Notes under the pieces: generated by a model | The model's database searches: none | The model's input: the letters and a program-made list of their open reading frames with translations, nothing else | What the model was told of the DNA's origin: nothing | Program-made: the position numbers and the translations under genes | Assembly: GCA_917880885.1 (NCBI GenBank) | Contig: OU862913.1 | Span: 39,651,460-39,715,459, forward strand | Direction of reading: 5' to 3' | Length of the DNA stretch: 64,000 bases | Source of the DNA: Limnephilus marmoratus | Lineage: Eukaryota; Arthropoda; Insecta; Trichoptera; Limnephilidae | Shown: positions 52,163 to 63,775 of the stretch, one piece after another | Layout of the letters: each line of letters opens with the position of its first letter | Position numbering within the stretch: the stretch's first letter is position 1

Positions 52163-52541
52163 CAGTGGCGTAGCGAAGGGGGGGCAGGCCGCCCCGGGTT
52201 CCACCCGACAGGGGGGGTGACACTCGACCGTGGAATAAATTTACAAAGGATATTGTCACCAAAGTATTCTATACATGAACACGGTCTGTTATATTCATTC
52301 ATATGTTCTCCGTGGAGTGCCCAGAATTTGTGTCTAGGTCTTTTTATAGGCGAACATAGCCTATATATGTGGAGAAATCTGAAAGAGAGGAGACACCAAC
52401 CTCCGGATGGACCAGTTTTATGAAGTCAAAATTAGCGTTTTGGATGTTTTCTTAAGTCAACTTTAATAGGGGGGTGGGGTGACCCCACGCCCCGGGGGGT
52501 GATATCCGCCTCGGGTGCAACCCGTGCTATCTACGCCACTG
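52163..52541. mobile_element. 379-bp hAT MITE with the same ends as the hAT at 120-4298
   Basis: CAGTGGCGTAGCG at the left and CTACGCCACTG at the right. The flanking AGTGGATG and GGTGGAAG match in 6 of 8. Inside are runs of G and C. The shared terminus suggests mobilisation by the same transposase family. Confidence 0.7.
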
Positions 52542-52617
52542 GGTGGAAGATCGTACACAACTAGCAGCTATTAAATTAGTATACCCGCTTCTGATCATTT
52601 CGTATTTGTCGTACACA

Positions 52618-53018
52618 CCGACGAAAGAACTTGTACTAAACGAAATATTCTCTCGACGATTGCTCGTCTTTGGGATTTGATGGGTTTCGCCGCACCAGTT
52701 GTATTATTGGCTAAGCTGATAATTAAATCTCTATGGGAGTATAACCTGGATTGGGATGATACTCCTCCTGAAACAGTTGTCACACTTTGGCGACAGTTTA
52801 AAAAAGAATTGCCATTACTGCAATCTATTAAAATTCCTCGTTTTTTAGGAATCGAACCCCAGTGTATATTAACGCTTATCGGGTTTTCAGACGCGAGCGA
52901 ACGCGCATTTGGAGGTGTTATTTACCTACATGTTTACTGTCCGAATACTGATAAAACCACAATTAATTTATTATGTGCTAAATCCAAGGTCGCTCCGGCT
53001 AAGACGATTTCACTTTAA
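52618..53018 (+). pseudogene. pol: Second BEL/Pao pol copy: RT end and RNase H start
   Basis: Reads K-R-N-I-L-S-T-I-A-R-L-W-D-L-M-G-F-A-A-P, then W-D-D-T-P-P-E-T-V, F-S-D-A-S-E-R-A-F-G-G and C-A-K-S-K-V-A-P-A-K-T-I-S-L. It breaks exactly where the next residues should be P-R-L-E-L. Copia sequence follows. It is a different family member from the copy at 1-7 kb. Confidence 0.85.
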
Positions 53019-53033
53019 AAGAATATTTTCTAT

Positions 53034-55183
53034 GTGCCTAATATGAAAAAAAATCTGTTGAGTGTATCGAGTATTGTTAAACAGGGAAATCTCGTAGTAT
53101 TTAATAATGACAATGCTAATGTATTTAATGGGAGAAATCAATTAATTGCTGTTGCTAATAGAAAGGGTAAACTTTTTGAACTAGAAGGAATGCTAGCAAA
53201 TGTTGAGAGAGTAAACACATACAGCAGTATAATAAAAATGACAAACAAAGAGAAATGGCAAAGAATTTTGGGTCATACTAATTTTAAAGATTTAAAACAT
53301 ATATGTGAGTCACAATTATTGAATGGGGTCCCAAAGGAAGTTGAAGATGATTTTTTGAAATGCGAAATTTGCTTAACAAGTAAAATGACAAATTTGAAAT
53401 TTAAGAATGAACGATCAAGAGCAAATGATTTGTTAGAAATTGTCCACACAGACGTGAATGGACCTATAACTCAAATAGGTGTCAATGGCGAGAAATATTT
53501 TGTTTCTTTTATCGACGATTTCAGTAAGCTTGCAATTGTTTATTGTATAGAGAAAAAAGTGATGTTACTGATCGTTTTGTTGATTACATGAATATGATGC
53601 ATAATCAGACGGGCAAAAGAATTAAAGAATTGCGTTGCGACAATGGAGGTGAATTTATTAATAAAGAATTGATTGAGTTGACAAAGAAACAAGGTATTTA
53701 TATAAGACCATGTCCTCCCTACACACACCAATTGAATGGTGTAGCGGAGAGATATAATCGTACTATAATGGACAGGGCACGATGTTTATTAGTAGAGGCA
53801 GGGATTGATAAGTGTTATTGGCCTGAATGCATGTATACGGCAGCATATCTGGGCAATAGACTCATTGCAAACACAACGATTGATAAGTGTCCTTATGAAA
53901 TATTTTTTAATAAGAGACCCGATGTAAGTAATCTTCATATTTATGGAAGTAAAGCATTTGTAAGGGTACCAGAGCAATGTAGAAAATCTAAATTAAATCC
54001 GAAAGCAGTAAAAGGTATTTTGATTGGATACACAGATATGGGTTACAAAATATTAGTAGACAATAGAATAATTATTAGTCGAAATGTACAGTTCATTGAG
54101 AAAGACACTGAGTATATTAGATTAAACATGGATGACCTTGATAATAAGAGTGAAATAAATGAGGATATTGCGTTGGGCAGAGAAAATGAAATTAAAATCA
54201 ATGATGAGATTGAGGAGGTGATTGGGCCAAATGATGAATCAAAAATTACCGAAATCTCAGAAAGACCACAAAGAACTATAAAGATGCCTAAAAAGTTTGA
54301 TGATCATGTAGTGTACGTAAATTATACTAATGCTAATGTACCAGAAAGTTATGAAGAAGCAATTAACAGTCCTGAATCTAAGAAATGGGTTAATGCAATG
54401 AATGAAGAATTGGAGAGTCTCAAGATAAATCAGACCTGGTCTGTAGTTGAAATTCCTGAAGATAAACCAATTATCGAAGTTAAATGGATTTATACGATTA
54501 AGTCTAATGGGAAATATAAAGCGCGGGTCGTAGCAAAGGGTTTTCAACAAGTGTTTCAAGAAAATGAGGAAATTTACTCACCCGTTGCAAAAATGAACAC
54601 GTTAAAGATTTTGCTTTCAATTGCTTGTGTTAATGGATGGAAAATTGAGCAGATGGATGTGCAAACAGCCTTCCTCAATGGACAAATCAAGTCAGAAGTT
54701 TTTATTCACCCACCAGAAGGGTATCAGATCAGTAATAATCGAGTTTGTTTATTGAGAAAAGCTTTGTACGGTTTAAGGGAGAGTCCACGTGACTGGTATG
54801 AATGTTTCAATGAATATATGACAGAATTAAAGTTTGAGAGATCTAAATACGATTATTGTTTTTATACAGGTGTTATGAATGGCAACAAATTGTACGTGAT
54901 ATTGTATGTTGATGATTTGTTGATCTGTGGCTCTAACGAAGGAGAAATATCTGAACTAAAAGCACTATTGAAAAGAAGATTTCGTATGAAAGACTTGGGT
55001 TAAGTGCAACATTATGTGGGTATTGAAGTTGAGTACGATTCAGATAAGAAAGAATTATTCCTATGTCAAGAAAAATATATTGAGAGTCTTGCAAAACAGT
55101 ATCAAATTGAGAATCCAAAGAAGTCATTAGGCAAAACAAAGTTTGTAAACTTCCGCGAACTGTTGGGATTAAAAATGATTTAA
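53034..55183 (+). pseudogene. pol: Copia polyprotein: integrase and reverse transcriptase, RNase H deleted
   Basis: The pre-integrase zinc knuckle shows L-G-H-T-N-F...C-E-I-C. Integrase residues are V-H-T-D-V-N (about 53450), R-C-D-N-G-G-E-F (about 53636) and N-G-V-A-E-R-Y (about 53742). A one-base shift in an A run near 53558 splits the frame. The RT shows Q-M-D-V-Q-T-A-F-L-N-G and Y-V-D-D-L-L (about 54907). A stop at 55001-55003 is followed by further family sequence. The frame jumps from Y-Q-I-E-N-P to G-K-T-K-F-V-N-F-R-E-L-L-G, the very C-terminus, so almost all of RNase H is deleted. Confidence 0.85.
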
Positions 55184-55221
55184 TATGTGCTGTGAAAAAC
55201 TCTTGCAAAATCAAGGAGGTG

Positions 55222-55385
55222 TGTTCAGAAAAGTGATTTTCTAGTTTTTGTAGAGATAGTTGGCAACACTAAAAAGAAGAAAAGATTTTGTTGTTGATAA
55301 AATGGCGAACACAAGATTGTAACGGTTTCATGTAATAATTCAAGTATTTTCTATTAATAAATAAATATGTTTAGAAGTTAAAACA
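55222..55385 (+). repeat. Copia 3' LTR
   Basis: TGTTCAGAAAAG at the start directly after a purine tract, AAAACA at the end, AATAAATAAATA within as polyadenylation signal. At 164 bases it is short for Copia but plausible. No 5' partner is present to compare. Confidence 0.65.
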
Positions 55386-55725
55386 TAAGTGTTCATTTTA
55401 TTTGGTTTATTTAACAAAAATAAATCGTCTTAATCGGTGGGAACATTTAAAGAAAATGACTCAACATTTTTGGCAGCGCTGGAATACAGAATATTTACAA
55501 GCGTTACAAAATCGAGTCAAATGGTATAAGGCTACCCGTAACCTTCAAGTAAATGACCTAGTAGTCATCAAAGATACTAGGAGTCCTCCATTGAAATGGC
55601 CGCTCGGCAGGATAAGGGAGGTGAAACCGGGCTCTGACGGGGTCGTAAGATTAGCCTCAGTACAAACTAGCGATGGTATATATCTACGGCCTGTGGCAAA
55701 GCTTTGTCTTTTACCTGTAGAATAA
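55386..55725 (+). pseudogene. pol: Second BEL/Pao pol copy: DUF5641 C-terminus
   Basis: Resumes with N-R-L-N-R-W-E-H-L-K-K, then F-W-Q-R-W-N-T-E-Y-L, P-L-K-W-P-L-G-R-I and G-S-D-G-V-V-R-L-A-S-V-Q-T, ending at the natural stop at 55725. Belongs with 52618-53018. Confidence 0.85.
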
Positions 55726-56029
55726 GATAGCAACGTTTTTTTTTTCTTTTTTTTATATGAATATTGGAATAGGTTCATATAGTTTTGTTTTTTATGCCTT
55801 CAATGGTTTCGCATTGATTGCGATTCAGCTATCTTTTGTTTTAGTTATCTTTTTCGAGTTATTATTTTTTCATTACATTCTGCACGTATAGTCTTTAGTT
55901 TCACGTGCACCTAGTTTGTAAGGAATAGATTAAATGTTAGGAGTAGGTTTCTTTTCATATTCTTTTAAATGTTAGGAGTAGGTTTCTTGGCCAGTTTCTA
56001 TGGGTGTTGGAAAAATGGTATTTTTGGCG

Positions 56030-56330
56030 GGCTGTATATGTTCGGGCAAATCTGTACCTACTCCCATGTATCCCTCCCGTCTTACCTACCTATCCTGATA
56101 CATCCATCTTGCTATTGTCACCGGTTCAAGATTGATTCCTAACCGTGAAATCAGTACAATTTCAACACCGCGCGGCACTGGCAGCACAAATACTTTGGTC
56201 TCGTCGCTTATAGTCAAAACCCGGATCCGCGCAAAATACGTGCTTTCAACCGCGAGTTATCTTGAGTGCATGAAGTGTGGGACCCAGGACGTCATCAGCA
56301 AGGTAGGGTTTCATCTTGTTTTCGGTGGAC
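56030..56330 (+). repeat. Probable 3' LTR of the second BEL/Pao copy
   Basis: TTTTTGGCGGGC precedes TGTATATGTTCGGGC at 56030, the usual purine-tract-then-TGT start of a BEL/Pao LTR, about 300 bases after the pol stop. The end is not defined. Confidence 0.5.
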
Positions 56331-56376
56331 ATCCCATTTTTTCCCCTTCATCCTTTTTTCCATTCCAACAGTGATA

Positions 56377-56565
56377 GGTGGAGATTCCGAACTCCGCGGA
56401 AGAAAGTAACAGGCTTCCAATCAGCTATCGAAACATGGGGGTACCATGGACAGAGGCCGAACAATCAGCACAAGACAGGGACATATTATGGAGGAGCCTT
56501 GTCGATGCAATGGGTCCCCGACCCGAATAGGATAAGGGGAAGAAGATGATGATGATGTAATGCAA
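56377..56565 (+). pseudogene. 3' end of an RTE/CR1-type LINE with GAT tail
   Basis: W-T-E-A-E-Q-S-A-Q-D-R-D-I-W-R-S-L-V-D-A-M is the typical last segment of insect LINE polyproteins, followed by a stop and a GATGATGATGATG tail. Only about 190 bases remain. Confidence 0.6.
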
Positions 56566-56899
56566 ATGTCGTAAGCTGACAATAATGTTTTACCATAAAT
56601 AAACCAATCATTTGATTGATAACTTGGTGCTTTTTGTACTGACGAATTGTCAACACTATTTGACCATAAACAAACCAATCACAACCATAAACACGCCAAT
56701 ATTTTACAACTTTTTTTTTAGCGAGACAAAATTACGTCACAAATACCATCGACAAGAATAGAGGAAACAATAAAAAAGGATCGACCATAGACAATATAAT
56801 TCTCTTTCTGTACCTACCCAATAAGGTAGACTAAAATATTATTTTAAAAATACAACAGAGAAATAAAAACTCAATTACACGTTTTAATATTTTATTATT

Positions 56900-57275
56900 T
56901 AAACAGGTAAAAACAGGAAATACAAGAATAACCTACTTACCATCATTTCACCGCAGGGGTAGACAAATAGGATGGAACGCCAAACAACTCGGTCTTGGCA
57001 CACACTCTTTGCCACATTCACAAATCGACTCATAAAAACTATTCTGATTCTTGACGTGGCCCGACGCAATGTCGAATTCACTTGATCGTGTCAGGTCTTC
57101 CTCTGGCGTCCCTGACTTCATGTACCACTCACATCTACGGCATATATTCTACTTACATGCTTCCTTCATTCATTCTACATGCCCAAACCAACTGAGAGTC
57201 TCTTTCTTAATCTTATACTAACAATACTAATAAGATCAGCCTCGCATTCTTTGCGGATTTCCACATTTCTCACAC
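56900..57275 (-). pseudogene. RTE-like LINE C-terminal fragment
   Basis: The minus strand matches 17990-18420: C-Q-D-R-V-V-W-R-S-I-L near 56990, GAGAAATGTGGAAATCCGC near 57255, and C-G-E-M-M near its end. Frames are broken. Confidence 0.6.
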
Positions 57276-57279
57276 AATC

Positions 57280-57392
57280 ATAAATAATAATAATATTTGG
57301 ATGCGGTGTTTGTTTAGCGCTGTTTGTGTAAAAAAAACCTCAAAGGCGCTCTGCACAAACTTATAATATATTTCTACAATGTTACTTCCAAC
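57280..57392 (-). repeat. L2/CR1-like LINE 3' end, interrupted by the hAT-like element
   Basis: ATAATAATAATATTTGG...GGCGCT matches the 3' end at 13400-13475. The same LINE sequence continues after the hAT-like element at 60088. Confidence 0.55.
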
Positions 57393-60079
57393 TAGGGTTG
57401 CCATCTCAAAAATTTGGCAACCAGGACAAGACGCGTGAAAACCCCGGATTTTAGAGCCCAAAACCCGGACATGTCAATAGGTTTTTTAAACATATTCAGT
57501 GTAATAAAAAAACCGTAGAAAATGTCATAAAGCACCTTTTTATTTTTTTCAGACCTTAAAATTCAATTTATTCATCTTTTAATCTTATAACAATTTTTTA
57601 CAAATTGTTTTAATGATCATTTAGAATTTTTAATTCTTAAAATAAAACCCAAATTATTAATATACTATTCAGTCTTACAATTTTGGAGGTAACTCTTTTG
57701 ACTCAATAATAATTATCTTCTTTAAATTTTTATCTGCAATCATTTAAACAAAAAAATATCACTTATCATAATATGAATTAAATTCACTCTTCTTAAATCT
57801 TAAATCTTGTAGTCAGTGTTGTTAAAGTGAGTTACCATAATATCCTCAAAAGTAGGAGATTTACATCATCGGCCTATAAAGGCTCTCATGACTTCCCCTT
57901 GAAGAACATGAATAGTTGCAGTCAGTACACGAAAAAGGTTTCACTCCACTGTGAAATAGCGAGTGCATTCTTGGACGTCCCTTTTGAGAACATGAATAGT
58001 TGCAGTCGGGACACGAAAAAGTTTTTTGTCCAATATGGGTTAACATATGATTTTAAGTTGTCCCTTTCAATAATATAAATTGTGGCAATCAGGAAACGAA
58101 AAAGATTTTTCTCCTCTGCGGGTAAATATGTGACGTTTTAGTTGTTAATTTGTAGAATATGTATATTTGCAGCCGGGGCACGAATAAGATTTTTATCCAC
58201 TCTGGAATAGCGATTTTTTTAGATTTATCTTCGTAGTTCATGCATAATTACACTCGCACACATTAAAAAGGTTTTTTTCTACTATGAATCGCGCTGTGGA
58301 TTTTTAAATCTCCCTTTCCAGAACTTCAATAACTGCATTCGGGACAAGAAGTTGGTTTTTGTCCGCTGTAGGTAAACATGTGATTTTTTTGGTGCCTCTT
58401 TGTAAAACATGAATAGTTTCAGTAGAAACATGTAAAAGATTTTATGTCACTGTAAGTCAGCAAATGATTTCTAAGAAATTCCTTTGTACAACATGAATAA
58501 TTGCAGTCGGGACATGAAAATGTTTTTCTTCACATAAGTCAGCAAGTGACTTATGTGAAGAATGATAGCCCTTTTAAGAACACGAATATTTGCAGTCAGG
58601 ACATGAAAAAGGTTTTTCACTTCTGTGAATCATCCTGTGGATTTTTAAATCTTCCTTATGAGAACTTTTATTACTGCATTCGGGACAAGAAACTGTTTTT
58701 GTCCGCTGTCAGCAAATGCCGATTTAGTTATTTTTTTCGAGAAGAAGAATTGTTGCAGTCAGGACACGAAAAAGGTTTTTCTCCACTATGGGTAAAAATG
58801 TGAGTTTTAGATTTCTCTGACTTTTTTATATCCCTTTGTAGCACATAAATAATTACAGTTGGAACATGAAAAGGGTTTTTCTTCACATGAGTCAGCAAGT
58901 GACTTCTTAGATAGCCCTTTTGAGAACACGAATAGTTGCAGTCAGGACATGTAAAAGGTTTTTCACTTCTGTGAATCATACTGTGGGTTTTTAAATCTTC
59001 CTTTTGAGAACTTTTATAACTGCATTCGGGACAAGTAAATGTTTTTGTGCACTGTGGGTAAGCTTTTGGTTTTTTTGGTGCCTCTTTGTAGAACATGAAG
59101 AATCCCAGTAGAAACATGTAAAAGGTTTAATATCACTGTGAGTCGGCAAATGATTTCTAAGTAGTTCCTTCGTACAACATGAATAATTGCAGTCCTGACA
59201 TGATAAAGAATTTAGTCCACTGTGGGTAAACTCGTGAATTTTTAGATACCGTTTTGTAGCGCATGAATAGTCGCAGTCAGGACATGAAAAAGGTTTTTCA
59301 TCACTGTGAGTCAGCAAGAGCCGTTTTAGTCATTTTTTCGAGAAGAAGAATAGTTGCAGTCAGGACATGAAAAGAGTTTGAGTGCCTCCTTCCAGAGGTA
59401 ACATTGATGTCCTTGTTGCAACTCTTGCAGAATGCAAAAGTTGTTTTTTTTTTGCTAGGAGCAAGCCAACCGTAATAATAATATAATCGTACAAATTACC
59501 CACTCCTCTTTATAATATTGGGAATATTTCTTTTTTTTATCAATACTCCTACTCGTACCTGCGCCTGCATCAGAATCTGAGCTGGTCACAATTAAAAAAT
59601 ATATAAAGTTCGTAGAACAAAGTACTGAAAAACCTTTCGAGTCGACGAGGCGTTACGATGTAATAAATTATAAAGTCTAGCTCATCGTAATTCATAGTTT
59701 TTTTTAAACCATAGACAATTATTTGCTTGTTGTGCGGACCATAAACAAAGAATCGACGAGAAGCAATAAATCGCTGAGAACTTCGAGAAATCGGTAGATT
59801 TTGATGCCATTCCGGTAGATCGGTAGATGAAGTGCAAAATCGGGAGATCTCCCGAAAAATCGTGAGGTTCGGTAAATCTGGGGAGGGGCGGGGGGAAGGT
59901 GAATTTAGCGAGTTGGTTCGTCGGTTGATCGTGGCGTGCGGGCACAGTGCGTGTGTCGCGGGCGGCCCAAGTCTTTAAATTTTTAAACCCGGACTACAAA
60001 TGAAACCCCACCCGGACGCTCCCCGGACGCCCTCTAAACCAGAACAAATCCGGGGAAACCCGGACGAATGGCAGCCCTA
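57393..60079. mobile_element. 2.7-kb hAT-like element containing a zinc-finger array
   Basis: Ends TAGGGTTGCCAT (57393) and ATGGCAGCCCTA (60079) are inverted repeats with one mismatch. The 8-bp target duplication CTTCCAAC is perfect at 57385-57392 and 60080-60087. Terminal regions share AAACCCGGA-type motifs (57475 and 59990-60060). Instead of a transposase, the middle holds a minus-strand C2H2 array. The arrangement suggests that a transposon captured part of a host zinc-finger gene and moved with it. Confidence 0.75.
57850..59400 (-). pseudogene. Decayed C2H2 zinc-finger array carried by the hAT-like element
   Basis: The minus strand shows about 18 units on an 84-bp grid: F-S-C-P-D-C-N-Y-S-C-S-Q-K-G...H-x-x-x-H joined by H-S-G-E-K-P-F. 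The best preserved are near 59240-59310, 58890-58990 and 57870-58040. Frames shift many times, and Cys/His losses are common (S-C-Q-D-C-N-Y-S-C-C-T-K, C-F-Y-W-D). Same C-N-Y-S-C-S subtype as the arrays at 15-17 kb and 46.5 kb, but more diverged. No acidic N-terminal exon was found inside the element. Confidence 0.75.
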
Positions 60080-60087
60080 CTTCCAAC

Positions 60088-60590
60088 TACAAAGACAAAT
60101 CATTATGATAACTTATGGTTAAAAATTGCATACACCGGTTCATCGATCACCGATATGAAACTATACATAAGATTTGACCAATAAACGTTTTGCTGCGTAA
60201 AAATTTAACCGTTTCTGTGCCAAGAGCGAGATATCTCGCATTATTGGCCGTGCCCAGCAGGCCGGCCATAGAAAAATAGCAAGTTACCTCGCTATTCTTT
60301 GAGCAAGATTTTTTATTTTTTATTTATATTTTTTTTTTTTTTTTTTTTTTTTCAAGATTTCCGCTAAGTCATTTAAATATCCTTTCAAGGTGTAATGTTT
60401 TTAATTTATAAAAATATGATTAAAAAATGATTTATTTTGATTAAAAATTCATGGCCTGCTGTTCACAGCTACACTCCTACATACTGGCATTTAAAAGGTT
60501 AAATATATTGCTCTATTTATACTTCGTACAGGCAGAAACTTTGAATGACCATGTATGGTTGTACCATATACACCACATACGCCTCAGGAA
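60088..60590. other. LINE 3' remnant and AT-rich sequence
   Basis: The first bases continue the LINE copy split at 57392. Then a run of about 24 T residues near 60328-60351 and unique sequence. Confidence 0.4.
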
Positions 60591-60599
60591 TCTCATTTC

Positions 60600-60770
60600 T
60601 ACAGCATTCAGTGACTCCAGATACTAATATCTACAGCCTGTATGTCTGACGAATATCTACAGCTCATGTGTTGAACTAATATCTACGAACTTCAGAGTGT
60701 TGATTAATATCTACAGAGCTTAGGTTGAACTAATATCTACATAGCATCGGTTAGACTAATCAGCTAAATG
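60600..60770. repeat. Degenerate short repeat around CTAATATCTACAG
   Basis: CTAATATCTAC, CGAATATCTACAGC and TTAATATCTACAG recur every 25-40 bases about six times. The inverse form CTGTAGATATT occurs at 60898, 61672 and 61733, outside the piggyBac-type element. Confidence 0.6.
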
Positions 60771-60939
60771 TGTCCAATAGTCCGATATTAGGGATTTTTA
60801 CATACATACTTACATAAATTAAGTTTTTTAAACTGCATACGCAATATTACGTTATTCCAATATGCTATAAACAATTGCAAATCCAACCTCTGCCAGTGCT
60901 GTAGATATTCGTCAACACTTTGGTTCTCATAGATATTAA

Positions 60940-61647
60940 CCCATTGGCCACAAACCCCGACAGCCTGCCGGGTGTGCAACTCAGGTACTTAACCACAAAC
61001 CCCGGCACGCTGACGGGCTAGAGTAGGTCCGCCAAAAAACGGAATACGAGCTCAACAATGACATTTTTGAATAAAATTTTAAATGCCAAACATTCTGTAG
61101 ATAATTAATCATTCATTTCGAAGAATTGGCAATAAAATGTTTCTTATGTTTTTTCACTGATATTTGTGTTCCAAGTTTTGTATGCTGCCAGCCGCCATTT
61201 AATTTCTTCAAAATTGCGAGTGGTTCTAGGCTTTTGGTAGTGACCCTGAACGTCCCTGATTGCTTTGAGGACTATCATACCATTATTTTATTAGTCATTA
61301 GTAATATATGCATGTAAAAAACAACAATCATTATTGTTTGATTTATGAATAATATGTTTTTTGTAACTTTTTTAAATAAAAATGTGAAAAAAAACTTACG
61401 AAAAAAGAGAAGGTTATATTTGTATCCTTATTTACAGACATTTCAATATATTTTTTTAATTTTATTTTAATGTTTTTCTTTACCTTAATCGAATATGTAA
61501 ATAAATTTAAAGAAATTAATTTATTTGAATATATGGTTTAAAAGTTACAATAGATTTAGTACACCAATGCAGGTTTTCAATTTTTGTACAAAATTAATTC
61601 AGTGGTGAAGGCCAATTTTTTTGCTCATTAATTCTGTGGCCAATGGG
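60940..61647. mobile_element. 708-bp piggyBac-type MITE, TTAA flanks
   Basis: CCCATTGGCCACA at 60940 and TGTGGCCAATGGG ending at 61647 are perfect inverted repeats. Both sides carry TTAA (60936-60939 and 61648-61651), the piggyBac target. No transposase. Confidence 0.75.
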
Positions 61648-61774
61648 TTAATTAACAGTTTGAGCTGTAGATATTCGTCAACACTTTGATTCTCATAGAT
61701 TATTAGTTCGATTTTTTCAGTTTTTGGAATTCCTGTAGATATTAGTAGACGCCTCCCATTCAGTCTACTTTAAT

Positions 61775-61945
61775 TTTCCTCTGCCAGTTCCTCACTGCCG
61801 TACATCAATGTAGGTACCAGTAATCCTTTGTGGACTGCTGGCTTCGCTTCTTTAGACAGTTCTTTTGTTAGCTTTACCTGCATTTACCCTTCTTTCAATA
61901 TCTTTATCAACCTTCCCATCTCATAAACAAAACATCTCTAAACAT
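61775..61945 (-). pseudogene. RTE-like LINE relic
   Basis: The minus strand gives D-G-K-V-D-K-D-I-E-R-R-V-N-A-G, close to the segment at 17825-17870, then a decayed stretch with TTGATGTACGGCAGTGAGG. Short and frameshifted. Confidence 0.55.
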
Positions 61946-62451
61946 ACTAATTTTCTTTAATTTTCAGTTGTCTATGGATATGTCAATATCCTTCGTCCTT
62001 TGCTATTTTGCTTCCTAAAACCGTACAACATAATTGTTGAAGTTCCGCTTTTCTAAAGGAATATCACTTAAACTTCATAATAATTTTGTCAAATTTATAC
62101 TACTTGAGATTATTTCAATAACCGATACATTTTTATAGGATAGTTTTAATAATTTTTATTACATTTTGAAATCGATCGTCGAGCTTCGTTTTGCACTATG
62201 CTACTTTGCTATACTGACCACGTTAGTAAGACCAAAGCTCCTTAATTGATGCTCATTTACTTTTAATTAAGTAAATATTTCATTCTTCTTTCAGTCTTGG
62301 TTATAATTTATACACCGTCGATTTCATGAAAGAAATCACCTCAACGGCGCTTAATCTCCAGGAGCTTAGATTTTTTTTTACATCTGTAATCTATTTGAAT
62401 TGTCCTTTATAACGAATCAAATAAAACTAATCAATTCATGTTTTATTACAG

Positions 62452-62664
62452 CTTTATAATTAGGTGAGATCAATGACCATCACATAACAGGACGCTATCA
62501 CAGCAGTGCCATGGAACTTCTCAACCCAGAGAGTGTTTCCATTAAGACGGAACCAGTGTCCCAGGAAGAAGGCGCAGGTGAAATGCCGTGTATGGATGTA
62601 GAAATACACATGCCGGATGTAAAGAAGGAACGTTTGCAGCGTGCTGAGAGTGTTCAGCCAACTA
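62452..62664 (+). CDS. Zinc-finger gene first coding exon (type 1); gene continues off the window
   Basis: Acceptor TTTTATTACAG; ATG at 62511 (MELLNPESVSIKTEP); donor GTAAGT after 62664. It keeps S-I-K-T-E-P; the second motif is D-V-K-K-E-R (Cys changed to Arg). Just before it (about 62310-62355) is an L2-like LINE 3' relic, as before the exon at 44572. The next exons would be beyond 64000. Confidence 0.65.
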
Positions 62665-63345
62665 GTAAGTTGAATCACGTTTATTATCATAAAGGAGTTT
62701 CAGACGACGCAGTCAGGACAGCTGCTTACCGTTTTATCATCGCATCGGTACTTACTTATTGGTTATGCATTGGAATATGTTTATTGTTTGTTCGAAAATT
62801 TAAATACATATATATCACAAGGATGGTACTTACTCACTCTTTGGATTTAACAGAGACACCTAAATGGATGGTTTTTAAAAATAGAATCTAAACAAAAAAT
62901 AACTGACGCCGTCTGTTTTATTGGAAAATTTTCATGTCATCGTGAAAAACTTATGAGTTCTGTATTGATTGACAAATCTCATCTCTTGTGCAAATTTTCA
63001 AGTCACAAAAGGATTACACTGATTGAATTTAACTATTGATTGGATGAAAGTACGGAGGCCTCCAAGCATCAAGAACTATAAAACAAGGTTGGTGGATCTG
63101 TTATTTTTCCTGGAGTTTTTTCTTTGTGCCATCCTTTGTGATATATTTGTTCGCGCAAGTAGAGTTTTCATAATCATAATTTCTTGGGTATTACGCCCAG
63201 AGGGTCTGGGGTTATTTACACACCTCAGGCTCGCATACTATAATGCAAAATTACTTATTTTATTTTAAAATTTAGACAAAAAATATTCCCGGGTCACGGA
63301 TAACCCTACAATAAATTGAAAATCTCCTACTACCACCAAAGTAAA
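62665..63345. other. Intron or intergenic sequence
   Basis: No gene seen. Near 63200 a segment (TCTGGGGTTATTTACACACC) resembles 7350-7375. Confidence 0.4.
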
Positions 63346-63775
63346 GCATCGACGAAACACGGCTAGTTTACAAGCTACTATCTGGGAAATTCGCTATCTG
63401 TTAGTAAACTCGCCCAGTGTCATCGTGTCACTTGCTAACTAGCAGCAACTAGCAGATTGTTGACAATCTACGAAAAAAAGTTGAAAGTTCGTCAACTTTA
63501 CTCGCCTCCACGCTTGCCCCCCTTGCTCGTGATTGGTTTATTTAAGTTTCCAACATGGCTTGCGATAAACAGCTGATTTCGACTGTCAAACATCTGAAGA
63601 ATTAGTTCACGCAGGCGTCGTTATTCTTGTTACTGGCGCTAAAAGCGACCTCAGTTTTCTACGCTTCTGAGCGAGTGGGCGGTTTTGTGTGTCATCATGA
63701 CAATCTCGTTGCCGATTTTCCCGCTTTTAAACTTAGTAGATAGTAGCTTGTACACTCGCCGTGTGTCATCGAGGC
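63346..63775. repeat. Inverted repeat pair, possible MITE
   Basis: ACACGGCTAGTTTACAAGCT at 63356 and the inverse of it near 63740-63765 share TACAAGCTACTATCT. About 350 bases lie between. Boundaries and target duplication are not clear. Confidence 0.4.

Larger units (their letters stand above)
53019..55385 (+). mobile_element. Copia retrotransposon, 5'-truncated, with 3' LTR
   Basis: Begins inside the polyprotein (I-F-Y-V-P-N-M-K-K-N) with gag and 5' LTR missing. It ends in a purine tract (AATCAAGGAGGTG, 55209-55221) and a 164-bp LTR (55222-55385). It replaces the middle of a Pao pol gene: RNase H and integrase of Pao are missing between 53018 and about 55390. This points to insertion plus deletion, or recombination between elements. 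Confidence 0.8.
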
